A stretch of DNA of 64,000 bases from Rugosimonospora acidiphila. Lineage in GTDB: Bacteria; Actinomycetota; Actinomycetes; Mycobacteriales; Micromonosporaceae. The stretch's first letter is position 1. Each line of letters opens with the position of its first letter. The notes under the pieces were generated by a model. It was not told where the DNA came from, did not search any database, and was given only the letters and a program-made list of their open reading frames with translations. Where the stretch lies: contig NZ_BAABJQ010000002.1 in the NCBI RefSeq assembly GCF_039543385.1, positions 518,382-582,381 on the forward strand, in the 5' to 3' direction. A program made the position numbers and the translations under genes. Of the stretch, positions 26,815-34,955 are shown one piece after another.

Positions 26815-27582
26815 ATGAACCCTGACAGGAATCTGCCGCGTCGCGCGCTCCAGCTCACCGGCGCCGTGCTCACCGGCACTGTGGCCGCGGTGGTCATCTT
26901 CGCCGGTCCGGCGGTCGCGGCCACCGGTACCGTGCACACCGCCGGGGCGTCGCTGACCGTACGCTCCGGGCCGCACACCACCTCCGCCGCGGTCGGTTCG
27001 GTCGCCAACGGCGCGACCGTCAACTTCAGCTGCCAGACCACCGGCGACACGGTCACCGGCACGTACGGGAAGAGCAACATCTGGGACAAGATCTCGACCG
27101 GGTACGTCAGCGACACGTACGTCTACACCGGCTCCGACGGCACCGTGGCGCCAGCCTGCGGCGCGGGCCAGGCGTGCTCGGCGGCGGGCCTGGCCGACCC
27201 GAACGGCTGTGCGGCGGCCGTGTCCTGGGCCAAGTCCCACGAGACGACCGCGTACCACGCCGACTACTACAACCGCTGCGACCACGTGATGGCTCTGGCG
27301 TACGGGTTCCCGGCCAGCGGCTCCACCACGGCGCTGGCGCACTGGCAGGCGGTACCGGCGAAGTACAAGCACGCGGGCGACCGCACCGTACCCGCCGGCG
27401 GGCTCGCCTTCTTCGGCGGTGGCGCCGGCCACGTCATGATCTCCATCGGTGGCGGGAAGTTCGTATCCAGCGACATCCACGGCGACGGCACGCTGACCGA
27501 GACGACCATCGCACAGATCGAGAATTCGTGGGGCAAGCCGTACCTCGGCTGGACCCAGCCCTGGTTCCAGTACAACCATTAG
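26815..27582 (+). CDS. Secreted SH3b/NlpC-P60- or CHAP-like protein
   Basis: 255 aa. Signal peptide 1-36 (LQLTGAVLTGTVAAVVIFAG, cleavage after AVA). A bacterial SH3-like domain (about 40-105) has ASLTVRSGPHTTSAAVGSVA and GYVSDTYVYTGSDG. The C-terminal domain (about 125-255) has NRCDHVMALAYGF (candidate catalytic Cys), PAGGLAFFGGGAGHVMISIG (candidate His) and ends SWGKPYLGWTQPWF, as in a family of actinobacterial cell-wall hydrolases. Start chosen for its GGGAG box and signal peptide. Likely peptidoglycan-active, but the exact class is uncertain. Confidence 0.75.
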   Translation: MNPDRNLPRRALQLTGAVLTGTVAAVVIFAGPAVAATGTVHTAGASLTVRSGPHTTSAAVGSVANGATVNFSCQTTGDTVTGTYGKSNIWDKISTGYVSDTYVYTGSDGTVAPACGAGQACSAAGLADPNGCAAAVSWAKSHETTAYHADYYNRCDHVMALAYGFPASGSTTALAHWQAVPAKYKHAGDRTVPAGGLAFFGGGAGHVMISIGGGKFVSSDIHGDGTLTETTIAQIENSWGKPYLGWTQPWFQYNH

Positions 27583-27627
27583 AACCGTTGACCGGGCGGC
27601 GATCCGGCCGCGGGCGCGCGCCTCACG

Positions 27628-27692
27628 CGGTGCCACGCGGCCGGGCACCGTCCGGTCGGGCCGGCGCGGCTCGGCGGCCACCGCCGGTGGCC
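27628..27692 (+). terminator. Two successive hairpins after the SH3b-protein gene
   Basis: CGGTGCC (27628-27634) pairs with 27644-27650, and GGCCACC (27676-27682) pairs perfectly with 27686-27692 around a 3-nt loop. Both lie within 110 bp of the stop at 27582. Confidence 0.5.
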
Positions 27693-27745
27693 AGACCACA
27701 CACCGGCCGGCGCGCGGTGCCGCTCTGGACACCACTCAGGCCGGG

Positions 27746-27979
27746 TCAGGAACGGGTCCTGCCGGTGTTGATGATGACGCTGGGATTCTCCCGGTTCATG
27801 ACCGCGACGATGATCCCGACCCGGCAGGCCGGCGACATCCTGTCGGGCAGGTGGACGCTGATCGGTGGGGTCGGTCCGGTGACCAGGACGTTGGTCCGGG
27901 ACAGGGAGTCCGCGATCGGTGGAACCGGACGGGTCAGCGCACCGGCGGTCTCGTCGTCGATGTCCACCCCGATACTCAC
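27746..27979 (-). CDS. Possible small protein
   Basis: 77 aa from a GTG at 27979: SIGVDIDDETAGALTRPVPP, then PTPPISVHLPDRMSPACRVG, then a hydrophobic strand IIVAVMNRENPSVIINTG. No family recognised and no strong ribosome-binding site. The rest of 27583-28221 shows nothing else beyond the hairpins. Confidence 0.3.
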   Translation of the reverse strand: MSIGVDIDDETAGALTRPVPPIADSLSRTNVLVTGPTPPISVHLPDRMSPACRVGIIVAVMNRENPSVIINTGRTRS

Positions 27980-28221
27980 CGTTCCGTCGACCAGCCGGCG
28001 GGTATCGCCCCTCGAACAGCAACTTTGGGGGCGCCGACCGGCGCGCGCGTCTGCATAGCGTCGGTCAGAATTCTCAACCTTTGATCAATAGCAGACGCAG
28101 ACGCCTCCAGCGATCTTCCGTCGGCCAGCCGTCAGCAATGCCACAAAGCGTCGCGACCATGCCACCGTGGTCCAGACGGCCTGGGGATGCTTGCCGCGAG
28201 AATGTCCACAAAGGAGAGTAG

Positions 28222-28752
28222 ATGCGAATCACTGTCACCCGACTCGGCATCGCGGCCGCGCTGGTCACCCTGATCGCGTTGGCGCCGGCGGCGGCCGCCT
28301 CGGCGTCCGTGGGTGGCCCGACGCCACCAGTACCGACCGGACCTGGCAGTCCCGGATTCCCGCCAATCCAGCTCCCGCCAGCCGATCCCCACCAGGTCGC
28401 CTTTATCGTGCAGAACTACACCAACTGCACCATGGTGTTGGAGCGCGACAATCTGACCGCCGGCTATTACCACGGCAAACCCCCGCAGGTCGTCCAGAGC
28501 GGCACGAAGATCATCGCTGACCAGGCCACGGCCACCGGCAGCGTCAGCGGCGTCATCGACTACGGCATCGTCTGCGACCTGGTGATCGGCGAACCGGTCG
28601 TGGCGCAGGGCGCCATCGAGCTGGCCTTCGACCTACCCGAGACCGGCCCCGCCTACTGGAAGGCGAGTGTCCTGTCCGGCGACTTCACGGTGACCGCGAG
28701 CAACAGCAGCCTCATTCCCGGCTCTCCCTGGATAGACGTCGACATTACCTGA
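28222..28752 (+). CDS. Small secreted protein, possibly aegerolysin/ET79-like
   Basis: 176 aa. Signal peptide 1-28 (RLGIAAALVTLIALAPAAAA), a Pro-rich linker to about 50, then a beta-rich domain: VAFIVQNYTNCTMVLERDNL, then GYYHGKPPQVVQSGTKIIAD and GSVSGVIDYGI. An N-x-T strand, a G-x-W/Y-x-x-x-P-P turn and a G-V-x-G-x-V-x-Y strand occur in aegerolysin- or ET79-type secreted beta-sandwich proteins, but the match is from memory. Very good ribosome-binding site (AAGGAGAG, 4 nt). Terminator at 28754. Confidence 0.7.
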   Translation: MRITVTRLGIAAALVTLIALAPAAAASASVGGPTPPVPTGPGSPGFPPIQLPPADPHQVAFIVQNYTNCTMVLERDNLTAGYYHGKPPQVVQSGTKIIADQATATGSVSGVIDYGIVCDLVIGEPVVAQGAIELAFDLPETGPAYWKASVLSGDFTVTASNSSLIPGSPWIDVDIT

Positions 28753-28753
28753 C

Positions 28754-28792
28754 CGGGCGCGCGCGGGCGCGTGCGCATCGAGCGCGCGCCCG
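28754..28792 (+). terminator. Terminator of the small secreted protein gene
   Basis: CGGGCGCGCG (28754-28763) pairs perfectly with 28783-28792, starting 2 bp after the stop codon. Confidence 0.7.
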
Positions 28793-29213
28793 ATCCAGGC
28801 GTTGATGAAATGACCGGCCTGACCGGCCGAGCTATTGCCGTGTCAGAGAACCTTTGCCCTGTTCTGCCGGCAGTGCCGGGTGTGGCTCTGTGACCTGGGC
28901 TTTGTCGTGGTGGGCGGTTGTTGTCGCACCCCTGTGCTGCACTACGTGGTGCCGAGGCGTCGGGATCCCGTGATCACAGCGGCCACAGTGGACGACCTCC
29001 GGGCCAGCAGCCGTCGAACCGGTAGCGGCCGGCCGCTCAACGCCTCCGATGCCGGCGCCCCCTGCTGCTCGGTGGCACCGCCCTGGCCCAGATGGCGCGA
29101 AACTTCTCGGGCCCCGCGCACCGTGCGCAACCGGCATCCGTGCGTGGCCGACCGCGGTACGGCGTGTCTGCTCGCTTGCGGAGCCGGGACGCGCCGGCAC
29201 CTCGCGCCCTTGC
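28793..29213. other. Intergenic stretch without a supported gene
   Basis: 420 bp between the terminator and the large inverted repeat. No frame on either strand combines a start signal with recognisable protein sequence; in particular no divergent gene shares the tetR operator region. Confidence 0.4.
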
Positions 29214-29267
29214 GTTAACTGCACATCGTGTGTACTTTTCGTTAAGTACACATGCTGTGCAGTTAAC
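29214..29267. promoter_or_regulatory. 54-bp inverted repeat, probable TetR operator
   Basis: Arms of 24 bp (29214-29237 and 29244-29267) both begin GTTAACTGCACA from the outside and pair with only two mismatches around a 6-bp centre. AT-rich for this genome. It ends 24 bp before the GTG of the tetR gene, where it would cover the promoter. Confidence 0.75.
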
Positions 29268-29291
29268 GCTGGGAGCGGGGAGGTCGGTGCG

Positions 29292-29966
29292 GTGGCTGAG
29301 CACAACGCGCGTAGTCGCCGTACGCGGCAGGCATTGCTCGCCGCGGCGCGGACGCTGGTCGAGCGGGATGGCGTCGCGGCGGTGACCATGGCATCGGTCG
29401 CCGAACACGCCGGTGTCACGCGTCGCGCGGTGTACCTGCACTTTGCTACGCGAACCGAGCTTGTCACCGCACTGTACGAATCCGTCATCGAGTCGGCGGA
29501 ACTCGCCGCGTCACTGACGTCGGTATGGCAAGCGCCTGATGCGGCGACGGCCGTCGATGAGTGGGCGCAGCATGTGGCCCGCTGTCACACCGAGCTGATC
29601 CCGGTCGGGCGTGCGTTCCAACGGGTGCGGGGAACGGATCCCGATGCCGGGGACTACTGGGACGTGGTGATGCGGCAGTGGCGCAAATCGTGCCGGCGGC
29701 TGGCCGAGTGGCTCGCCGCTGAGGCGCGGCTCGCGCCGGCGTGGACGGTCGAGACCGCGACCGACATGTTGTGGGCGTTGATGTCGTTCGACGTGTTGGA
29801 GGCACTCGTCGTCGATCGGCGGTGGTCGCGCAAGAAGCTGGCGCGGCGGCTGTCGGTGCTACTGCGTTCCACGTTCGTTACCGAGCCGGAGCCCGCCAAG
29901 AAGGCGTCCAAGAGGCAACGGCGGTCATCGCGGGAAGGAGGCGACCACCATGGCGAAGAAGGCTAA
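29292..29966 (+). CDS. TetR-family transcriptional regulator
   Basis: 224 aa. HTH at residues about 5-55: RQALLAAARTLVERDGVAA, then MASVAEHAGVTRRAVYLHFA. The effector domain (about 60-195) is typical all-helical sequence. The last 25 residues are very basic (KKASKRQRRSSREG). GTG 29292 follows GGGGAGG at 7-8 nt; longer in-frame sequence upstream is interrupted by the operator. Probably autoregulated through the 54-bp inverted repeat. Its 3' end overlaps a strongly initiated lysine-rich micro-ORF by 17 bp. Confidence 0.88.
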   Translation: MAEHNARSRRTRQALLAAARTLVERDGVAAVTMASVAEHAGVTRRAVYLHFATRTELVTALYESVIESAELAASLTSVWQAPDAATAVDEWAQHVARCHTELIPVGRAFQRVRGTDPDAGDYWDVVMRQWRKSCRRLAEWLAAEARLAPAWTVETATDMLWALMSFDVLEALVVDRRWSRKKLARRLSVLLRSTFVTEPEPAKKASKRQRRSSREGGDHHGEEG

Positions 29967-30009
29967 GAAGGGCAAGAAGGACAAGAGCAGCAAGAAGGGC
30001 AAGAAGTAA
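29950..30009 (+). CDS. 19-residue lysine-rich micro-ORF overlapping tetR
   Basis: MAKKAKKGKKDKSSKKGKK, 11 Lys of 19 residues. Overlaps the end of the tetR gene in another frame and is preceded by AAGGAGG at 8 nt, one of the strongest ribosome-binding sites in the window. A clean terminator follows 22 bp after its stop. Short Lys-rich peptides of this kind can be nucleic-acid- or membrane-binding. No homologue assigned. Confidence 0.5.
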   Translation: MAKKAKKGKKDKSSKKGKK

Positions 30010-30030
30010 GCGGCGCTGCCCACGACACGT

Positions 30031-30065
30031 GGTCCGGTGGTGACGATGACCGCCACCACCGGACC
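30031..30065 (+). terminator. Terminator of the tetR/micro-ORF transcript
   Basis: Perfect 12-bp stem GGTCCGGTGGTG (30031-30042) against 30054-30065, 11-nt loop. Confidence 0.8.
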
Positions 30066-30131
30066 GCGCCGCACGGGCACGTGGTTGGCACCCAAGCTTG
30101 GGGCCGACCGCCCCTTCCTGGCAAATAGAGC

Positions 30132-30718
30132 TCACTGGGCGATCGCCAGCGCGAACGGCACCGGTCCCAAGACTGCGATCAGCGGACGAACCATGAGCAC
30201 AAAGGACTCCGGCCACCAGGCAGTTTCGACACCGCCGAGGTCGATGATCCGCTGCGGTGGCCAGCCGAGGTCGGCCAGCAGACCCGCCCCCGCTTTCTTG
30301 GCATCCGCATCGTCACCGGACAGGAAGGTCGACGGCGGTACGGCCAAGCTGACGGGGTCAGCCATCAACGCCGCCGGTCCTACCGTGTTCAGCGCCTTGA
30401 CCACGCGAGTATCGGGAAGCACGCGTTGAAGCTCGTCCGCGAGGTTTCGGTAGAGCAGGCGTGACGCGAAGCCGTCCGGCCCCTGTTCCACGGCGTTGGC
30501 GACGTCAACGAGCACTTTGCCGGCCAGGGCTTGGCGCACTCCCCGAGTATCTCGATGGACACCGCGCCAGGCAGCGCGTTGATGACAATCTCCGCCCGGG
30601 CGGCCGCAGACTCCAGACGGTCGCGTGCACCGACGATGACGTCGTGTCCGGCGGCAGACAGCGCCGGAGCCAGTGCGCGAGCCACGTTGCCGGCGCCGAG
30701 AATTCCGATCCCACTCAT
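30132..30718 (-). pseudogene. NADPH-dependent F420 reductase-like gene, frameshifted
   Basis: N-terminus MSGIGILGAGNVARALAPAL plus HDVIVGARDRLESAAARAEI and VINALPGAVSIEILGE is the NADP-binding half of FNO/NADPH-dependent F420 reductase-like proteins. The frame is lost near 30530 and resumes as LAGKVLVDVANAVEQGPDGF, then DTRVVKALNTVGPAALMADP to the C-terminus. About 20-25 residues that normally separate GARD from the AEIVINALPG strand also seem missing. The start at 30718 faces an HxlR gene 65 bp away, a usual arrangement for a redox gene and its regulator. Confidence 0.8.
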
Positions 30719-30756
30719 GCCCCGACGGTAGGCTGGATAATGTCTCAACGGCAGTA

Positions 30757-30772
30757 GGCACTTTAAGGTGCC
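30757..30772. promoter_or_regulatory. Candidate HxlR operator in the divergent promoter
   Basis: GGCAC-TTTAAG-GTGCC, an inverted repeat between the divergent F420-reductase pseudogene and the HxlR gene, 11 bp before the HxlR ATG. Confidence 0.45.
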
Positions 30773-30783
30773 GGGAGGATCGG

Positions 30784-31188
30784 ATGGTCACCAGCAGCGC
30801 ACACGAACGCCGGGCCGGTGCACGCTCGACATACCTGATATCGATGGCCGCATGCCCGACACACCGCGGTCTGGATCGGCTCGGTGACAGCTGGGTCAGC
30901 CTGATCCTCAAGGAGCTAGCGGACGGGCCACGCCGGCACGGCGAACTGGCCCGCGCGGTCGCCGGCGCCACCCAGAAGATGCTCACCCAGACGCTGCAAG
31001 CGCTGCAACGCGACGGCCTGGTGGCACGATCCGTGATCGATTCAATCCCGCCACGCGTCGAGTACCGGCTGACGCCGCTCGGCGAGACCCTCCTTCCGGT
31101 GATGGCCATGGTGACCGAGTGGGCTGAGCGGCACATCGGCGACATCGACACCGCACGCGCGACCTACGATTCAGTCACGTCAAACTGA
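30784..31188 (+). CDS. HxlR-family winged-helix regulator
   Basis: 134 aa. The HxlR domain covers about 20-120: MAACPTHRGLDRLGDSWVSL, then LKELADGPRRHGELARAVAG, ATQKMLTQTLQALQRDGLVA and PPRVEYRLTPLGETLLPV. The N-terminal Cys in AACP is the position used for redox sensing in some HxlR proteins. GGGAGG lies 5 nt before the ATG. Divergent to the F420-reductase pseudogene, which was probably its target. Confidence 0.9.
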   Translation: MVTSSAHERRAGARSTYLISMAACPTHRGLDRLGDSWVSLILKELADGPRRHGELARAVAGATQKMLTQTLQALQRDGLVARSVIDSIPPRVEYRLTPLGETLLPVMAMVTEWAERHIGDIDTARATYDSVTSN

Positions 31189-31235
31189 TCACGCCGGTAC
31201 CCACAAAGAGCGTCTCTGATTTCCCTGTGTGTTCC

Positions 31236-32163
31236 TCAGTGATTCGGGCGCTTCGCCGTTGGCACTGGTGTGGGGTGTACCAAGCGGTGGAGGCCGTGGC
31301 CGAGGAGTGCATCGCGGACCCGGTGGGGGCGGGTGGGAATCGTGGTCGGTACCTGGAGGCCTGGATGGGTCTCCTGGGGTAGCCGTCCCGCCGGACGCTT
31401 GCCGGTAGCCGCCTGTAGGGCGACTGCTGACGGGGCGGGAGCCTGCCGTCGCAAGGGCAGCAGAGGTGAAGATCGCAGAGTCCGGGGTTGGACCTGTGTG
31501 CGGGTGGGACCGGTCTTGCGTCGATCCCGCCGCGACTTACTGGGGGCTGCGGGGCCGCGGTTGCTTCTTGAGCCGTGCGGGCCGTCGCGGGTGGATCGGG
31601 TGTCGGTGGCGGTGCGGATGACCCCAGTGCCGGTGGTGCGGTCGCGGCGGGTTGTGGTCTGGTTGGTCAGGCCGCGGGCGGCGATGCGTTGCGCGGCGGC
31701 GTGATCTCGATCGGCGGACAGCCCGCACCCGCACACTGCCCACCGGTACCCGGCCACGAGCCGGTCTGGAGCTTTGACGTGCCTGAGGGCGGCGCCGCAG
31801 CGGGGGCAACCCGAGGAGGTGCCCGGGGCCGGGACCCGAACCACCGCGATGCCGGCTTTCGCGGCCAGATGCGCCACGGCGGTGAACACTGTGCCGCGCG
31901 CCGGACAGTCGCCGGTTGAGGCTGCGGGATGCGCCGCGGGTCTCGAGGTAGATGACGGTGGCCTTCACGCTGGTGGCCTGATCGACCAGCCAACCGGCCG
32001 TGGACCAGGCCAGCGCGTGGTTGAGGTGCCGGATCCGGGCGCACACCGCCTCGTGCTCGACTCGCAACCGACCCACCTTGCCACCGGGTCGCCCGGTCAG
32101 GACGCCTTGCCGACACGACCGGCTCCGCGCTTGGATGTCAACACGATGATCACACAACGCCAC
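31236..32163 (-). pseudogene. TnpB (IS200/IS605-type) remnant, N-terminally truncated and frameshifted
   Basis: RuvC-like region: VCARIRHLNHALAWSTAGWL, then VDQATSVKATVIYLE. After a frameshift near 31905 it continues VFTAVAHLAAKAGIAVVRVP, then the zinc-ribbon CPRCGAALRHV with VCGCGLSADRDHAAAQRIAA, which ends with the last catalytic Asp. A long Arg/Pro-rich tail follows. The N-terminal half is gone and no tnpA is present. The guide (omega) RNA of such elements would lie at the 3' end, toward 31236. Confidence 0.75.
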
Positions 32164-32276
32164 CGGTCGTTACTGGCAATGGCTCACTATCCTGGTCAGC
32201 GGCGGTTGAATGAACCAGCCGCAGGCCCATCGAGGGCGTCCGACCGCCCTGACCGCGGCCATGAGAGTATCCGCTC

Positions 32277-32732
32277 GTGCCGATCGAGCCAGAGCATCCG
32301 CCCCTGCCCGCCGGTGATGCCGAGGCGGAGCTTCCCGCGCCCACGATCGAGGACTTGGTACGGTCGCTGGAGCAAATGCTGCGCCGTGCCCGCCGCGTGC
32401 GGGTATTCGATCGAGAAGGCAGAGTCGAACCCGATCCGAAGCGACGCGACCGCGAACCGCCGACATTGCTCGCCAATCTGACCGGAGCCGACACGTTGGC
32501 GGAACTGGTCAGCGCGCTTCGCTTGCGCAATACCGAGATCATGAACTGGATGGGCGTGCCTGACCTGTGGTTCGAGGTCGCTGACGACCACGGATCGCGG
32601 CTGGTTACCCTGGGGCTGCTCAGCCCGGACTGGTTGCGCTGGAGCCCGAACGGAGACCTGCGGCTGTCCGCGCCCGAGTCGCTGACCGCCTGGTTGACGA
32701 AACACTCGCTTCCCTCGACGTGGCGAACGTGA
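32277..32732 (+). CDS. Hypothetical protein
   Basis: 151 aa, soluble. An N-terminal acidic/proline segment, a helix (PTIEDLVRSLEQMLRRARRV), RVFDREGRVEPDPKRRDREP, and a C-terminal region TEIMNWMGVPDLWFEVADDH with GLLSPDWLRWSPNGDLRL. Codon use and composition look like a real gene. No family recognised. GTG start; flanked by a TnpB remnant and an IS701-type element, so its original context is lost. Confidence 0.55.
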   Translation: MPIEPEHPPLPAGDAEAELPAPTIEDLVRSLEQMLRRARRVRVFDREGRVEPDPKRRDREPPTLLANLTGADTLAELVSALRLRNTEIMNWMGVPDLWFEVADDHGSRLVTLGLLSPDWLRWSPNGDLRLSAPESLTAWLTKHSLPSTWRT

Positions 32733-32814
32733 CCGTCGAGCAACCGGCCGGGCTCGGCTCGGCCCGGTGACCAACCATCGCCGCCGGGATGCCCGCGCCT
32801 GCGCGTCCGCCTAG

Positions 32815-34315
32815 TAGTACTTTGTTAGGTTTTTGTGGCATCTTCGCTTGTATGTGCGTCGCTGGGCTGTTTGGCTGCGACATGTGGATGGGCGGGAGCT
32901 GTCTAGAGTGCGGGCGCAGCTGGAAGACTTTGCGGCAGAGGTGTTTGCGGGATTGCCGCGGTCGGATCAGCGAGCGACTGGCCTGCGATACCTGCGTGGG
33001 CTGATGATGGATGGTCGGCGTAAGTCGATGCAGCCGATGGCGCAGCGGCTCGGGGTCGATCACCAGCAACTGCAACAGTTCCCGACGTCCTCGACCTGGG
33101 ATGTCGCTGGTGTCCGGCGACGACTGGCGACGGCCGCGGTTGACGTGGTGGCGCCGCGGGTGTGGGTGGTCGACGACACCGGCTTTCCCAAGGACGGTAA
33201 GCCTCGGCATGTGTAGCGCGGCAGTACTTCGGCACCCTCGGTAAGGTCGCCAACTGCCAGATCGCGGTCAGTGTCCACGCCGCGACCGACGCGGCCTCGG
33301 CAGTGTTGGACTGGCGACTGTTCGTGCCGGAGGCCTGGGACGACACCTGTGTGCCCGACCCCGACGGGAAGCCCGCGAACTCGCACGCCCGCAGGCTGCG
33401 CCGGCAGCCGGTCACCCTGGATGAGGCCGGGGTGAAGAAACCACACGTGCGCCAGCAGTTGCCACGCGCCGAGCAGCTCGACCAGACCCTGCGGCGGCGG
33501 GCAGCGTCCAAGGTGCCCGACGGTGAGCGGTACCGGCCAAAGTGGTTGATGGCCCTGGAATGCTCGACGAATTGGCCGAGTGGGTCTGCGCCCGCCATTG
33601 TTGACCGTTGACGCCGGCTACGGCCAGGTCGCCGAGTTCCGTCAGGGCCTGACCGAGCGGGGTATCAGCTACATCGTGGCCACCACGTCGAGCACCACCG
33701 CCCAGCCCGGCGACGCCCAACCCGTCGAGGCCCCCTACACCGGGGTCGGCAAGCACCCCACACCGAAGTACCCGCAGCCCGCCCGCAGCCTCAAGGAACT
33801 CGCCCTCGCCCACGGCGCCGACGCCACGACTCGGGTGCGCTGGCGAGCCCCGCTACCCGCCCCCGACCGCGCGGCGGACTGACCTACCGGCGAGTTGGCC
33901 GGGCACTTCTTCGCGACGACGGCGTCCTACCCGAATGCTGGCTGCTCGTGCAATGGTCTCCCGACCAGGATGAACCCACCGACTACTGGCCGTCCGACCT
34001 GTCCGCGGAAACCTCGCTGACCGAACTGGTCCACCTGGCCAAGAGCCGCTGGCGCGTCGAACACGACTACCGCGAACTCAAGACCGGCCTGGGCCTAGAC
34101 CACTTCGAAGGCCGCTCCTGGATCGGCTGGCACCGCCACGTCACCCTCGCTGCGGCCGCCCAACTGTTCCTCACCCTACTACGGCTGACGCGCCCAAAGC
34201 AGCGGGGCAAATCTGAGCCTCTACGCCGCCCTCCGGCAACTGCAATACCTACTCGCGACGTGGCTCGGGTTCTGCCCCTTCTGCCGCCAACTGGTCCCAA
34301 CCTAACAAAGCACTA
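32815..34315 (+). mobile_element. IS701-family insertion sequence, inactivated
   Basis: 1501 bp bounded by inverted repeats TAGTACTTTGTTAGG (left) and its complement with one change, TAGTGCTTTGTTAGG (right). Flanks are CTAG (32811-32814) and CTAA (34316-34319), consistent with a 4-bp YTAR-type target duplication with one mutation. The interior encodes a frameshifted IS701 transposase. Confidence 0.8.
32833..34315 (+). pseudogene. IS701-family DDE transposase, multiple frameshifts
   Basis: Recognisable order: GLPRSDQRATGLRYLRGLM, DGRRKSMQPMAQRLGVDHQQ, then the first catalytic block VWVVDDTGFPKDGKPRHV. The frame breaks near 33215 and resumes ARQYFGTLGKVANCQIAVSV, then WRLFVPEAWDDTCVPDPDG. It breaks again near 33560 before LLTVDAGYGQVAEFRQGLTE (second Asp) and again near 33880 before AKSRWRVEHDYRELKTGLGL (catalytic Glu region). 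At least three frameshifts make it inactive. Confidence 0.85.
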
Positions 34316-34356
34316 CTAAGAACTCCTCACAAAATGATGACCGGGAGTCGTCTGGC

Positions 34357-34890
34357 TCAGCCGCGCGTCTTGCGTGGCGCCAGGGTGTAGCTGAACGAGA
34401 TGACGAAGTCGATGACGAGCGCGATCGCCCACGGCGCCATAGGTGCCCACATCGGCACCGTACGGTCGATGTCCCCAACCAGCAGGGTGAACAGGCCGAG
34501 CACACCAGTGGCGATCAGATAAGCGAGCAGGTGCCGAAGCCATTGGCGACGCTCGTGGGAGGCGTGATCGCGACCGACCAGCGGTGGCCGGGTAGGTGCA
34601 GGCCCATGGGCGAACCGACGCGCGAAACGCTGGCCGGCCCAGCTGACCATCTGACGTCCGAAGGCGACGGATACGCCGAGGTAGATCGCCGCGAGGCCGT
34701 GCGACGGCGAGGCCTCGCCGCCACGCCGCAGGTCGACCAGCGAGGCCACAACAAGGACCACGTCCACGAGGGGCACGCTTATCAGCAGGACCGCACCAAG
34801 CTTCCGTGCAGGCAGGACATAGCGGGTGGCCAGCGCAGTCGCCAGCAGAATCCAGAATGCGACCTCACATCCGACGATCAGCGCGAGCAC
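34357..34890 (-). CDS. Polytopic membrane protein divergent from a TetR regulator
   Basis: About 177 aa from the GTG at 34890, which has AGGGAG 6 nt upstream; a GTG at 34914 is possible. About five hydrophobic helices: VAFWILLATALATRYVL, LGAVLLISVPLVDVVLVVAS, AAIYLGVSVAFG, LLAYLIATGVLGLFTLLVG, PWAIALVIDFVISFSYTLA. The two His/Arg-rich loops are probably cytoplasmic. Family not identified. It shares a 65-bp promoter region with the TetR gene and is the likely regulated target. Confidence 0.75.
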   Translation of the reverse strand: MLALIVGCEVAFWILLATALATRYVLPARKLGAVLLISVPLVDVVLVVASLVDLRRGGEASPSHGLAAIYLGVSVAFGRQMVSWAGQRFARRFAHGPAPTRPPLVGRDHASHERRQWLRHLLAYLIATGVLGLFTLLVGDIDRTVPMWAPMAPWAIALVIDFVISFSYTLAPRKTRG

Positions 34891-34955
34891 ACTCGTCTCC
34901 CTTTTGTCGCACACTCGTGTTATCTTTTATAGCATGACCGTGCGATAATGGACGG

